Source: Paenibacillus sp. J31TS4
GTDB lineage: Bacteria > Bacillota > Bacilli > Paenibacillales > NBRC-103111
Length of the DNA stretch: 64,000 nucleotides
Assembly (NCBI RefSeq): GCF_018403265.1
Contig: NZ_BOSI01000001.1
Span: 992,001-1,056,000 of the forward strand
Direction of reading: 5' to 3'
In this document: piece after piece, positions 63,619-64,000 of the stretch
How positions within the stretch are numbered: the stretch's first letter is position 1
Layout of the letters: each line of letters opens with the position of its first letter
Translations under genes and position numbers: made by a program
Notes under the pieces: model-generated
Databases searched by the model: none
What the model saw: only the letters and a program-made list of their open reading frames with translations
What the model was told of the DNA's origin: nothing

Positions 63619-64000
63619 GTGCAGCGACTGATGTGCAAAGGCAAAATCCACCGGGCGACGGTTACCGAGGCCGATCTCGACTATGTCGGAAGCATCACGA
63701 TTGACGCCCTGCTGATGAAGCATGCGGGCATTCTGCCCTACGAGATGGTCCAAATCACCAGCCTGCGCAATGCGACGCGCTGGAAGACATATGCTCTCCC
63801 CGCGCCGGAAGGTTCGGGCAAAATCGGGCTGAACGGCCCCCCCGCCCATCTGTTCCAGCCCGGCGATCTGGTCATTATCTTGAGCCTCGGCCTGATGAAC
63901 GAGGAGGAGGTCGAGCGGCTCAAGCCTCAAGTCGTCTTCGTGGACGAAACCAACCGGATTACGGCAGTGGAGGAGCATGATCTCGTCGTGCTGCGGCAGG
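63619..64000 (+). CDS. panD: Aspartate 1-decarboxylase (3' end cut by window edge)
   Basis: GTG start. The chain reads MQRLMCKGKIHRATVTEADL then DYVGSITID, the self-cleavage site between Gly24 and Ser25 that makes the pyruvoyl cofactor for beta-alanine and pantothenate synthesis. Later IVLSLGLM-like and KPQVVFVDE blocks are present. About 127 codons are visible, nearly the whole family length. GGGAG lies 10 bases before the GTG. Confidence 0.93.
   Translation, partial: MQRLMCKGKIHRATVTEADLDYVGSITIDALLMKHAGILPYEMVQITSLRNATRWKTYALPAPEGSGKIGLNGPPAHLFQPGDLVIILSLGLMNEEEVERLKPQVVFVDETNRITAVEEHDLVVLRQ

Noticed and set aside
62328-63704. 458-codon plus-strand frame opposite the threonine-synthase-like gene
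   Set aside because: Antisense shadow; Arg/Gln-rich.

Overview
The window is about 60% G+C chromosomal DNA that reads as a spore-forming, Gram-positive Bacillota of the Paenibacillaceae type. I infer this from family content, not from a database match. The supporting genes are SLH-anchored and LysM surface enzymes, LtaS-type lipoteichoic acid synthases, a YheC/YheD ATP-grasp protein, a YesM/YesN plus LplABC-type sugar uptake locus, DUF2905, strong AGGAGG ribosome binding sites, frequent TTG starts and cre-like CcpA boxes. I see no insertion sequence, prophage, CRISPR array or rRNA. One tRNA (Thr-CGT) is present.

Layout. 1-8.7 kb: the 5' end of a Ku gene (cut by the window edge), a GmhB-like HAD phosphatase, a universal stress protein, a four-gene ABC/MacB-like system (ATPase, lipoprotein adaptor, giant FtsX permease, and a second ATPase with a C-terminal AbrB-like domain), an inositol-monophosphatase-family enzyme and a Nudix hydrolase. 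8.8-16.3 kb: a threonine synthase divergent from a LysR regulator, then small metabolic and unknown genes, tRNA-Thr, a VOC protein, a minimal heme-copper-oxidase-like membrane protein and an aldo/keto reductase. 16.4-24.4 kb: a run of exported or surface genes (DNase I-fold enzyme, LtaS paralogue 1, LysM-CAP protein, GHL10 plus Big_2 protein).

24.8-33.6 kb: a carbohydrate uptake locus on the minus strand (solute-binding lipoprotein, YesM-like kinase, YesN-like regulator, two permeases, second solute-binding lipoprotein) with cre-like sites. 33.9-42.5 kb: M23 peptidase, beta-propeller lipoprotein, YheC/D protein, a FAD-dependent oxidoreductase behind a purine-type riboswitch leader, LtaS paralogue 2 and a 35-residue membrane peptide. 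42.7-50.6 kb: GNAT plus PIG-L deacetylase pair, a frameshifted membrane gene, an alpha/beta hydrolase, a heterodimeric ABC exporter and a secreted protein. 50.7-58.8 kb: GNAT, a small unknown protein, DUF2905, free-methionine-sulfoxide reductase, MBL phosphodiesterase, SLH-GH18 protein, a membrane-protein/XRE pair, DUF2306 and an alcohol dehydrogenase. 58.9-64 kb: a sodium:solute symporter with a 68-residue membrane partner, glutamyl-Q tRNA(Asp) synthetase with an in-frame tail beyond its stop, a second threonine-synthase-like gene, and panD at the right edge.

The most unusual items are the ABC-ATPase/AbrB fusion, the two-part RNA leader before the oxidoreductase, the LtaS gene whose well-placed start codon is ATC, the post-stop histidine-alanine repeat tail of gluQRS, and the PIG-L protein that lacks the usual first catalytic Asp.
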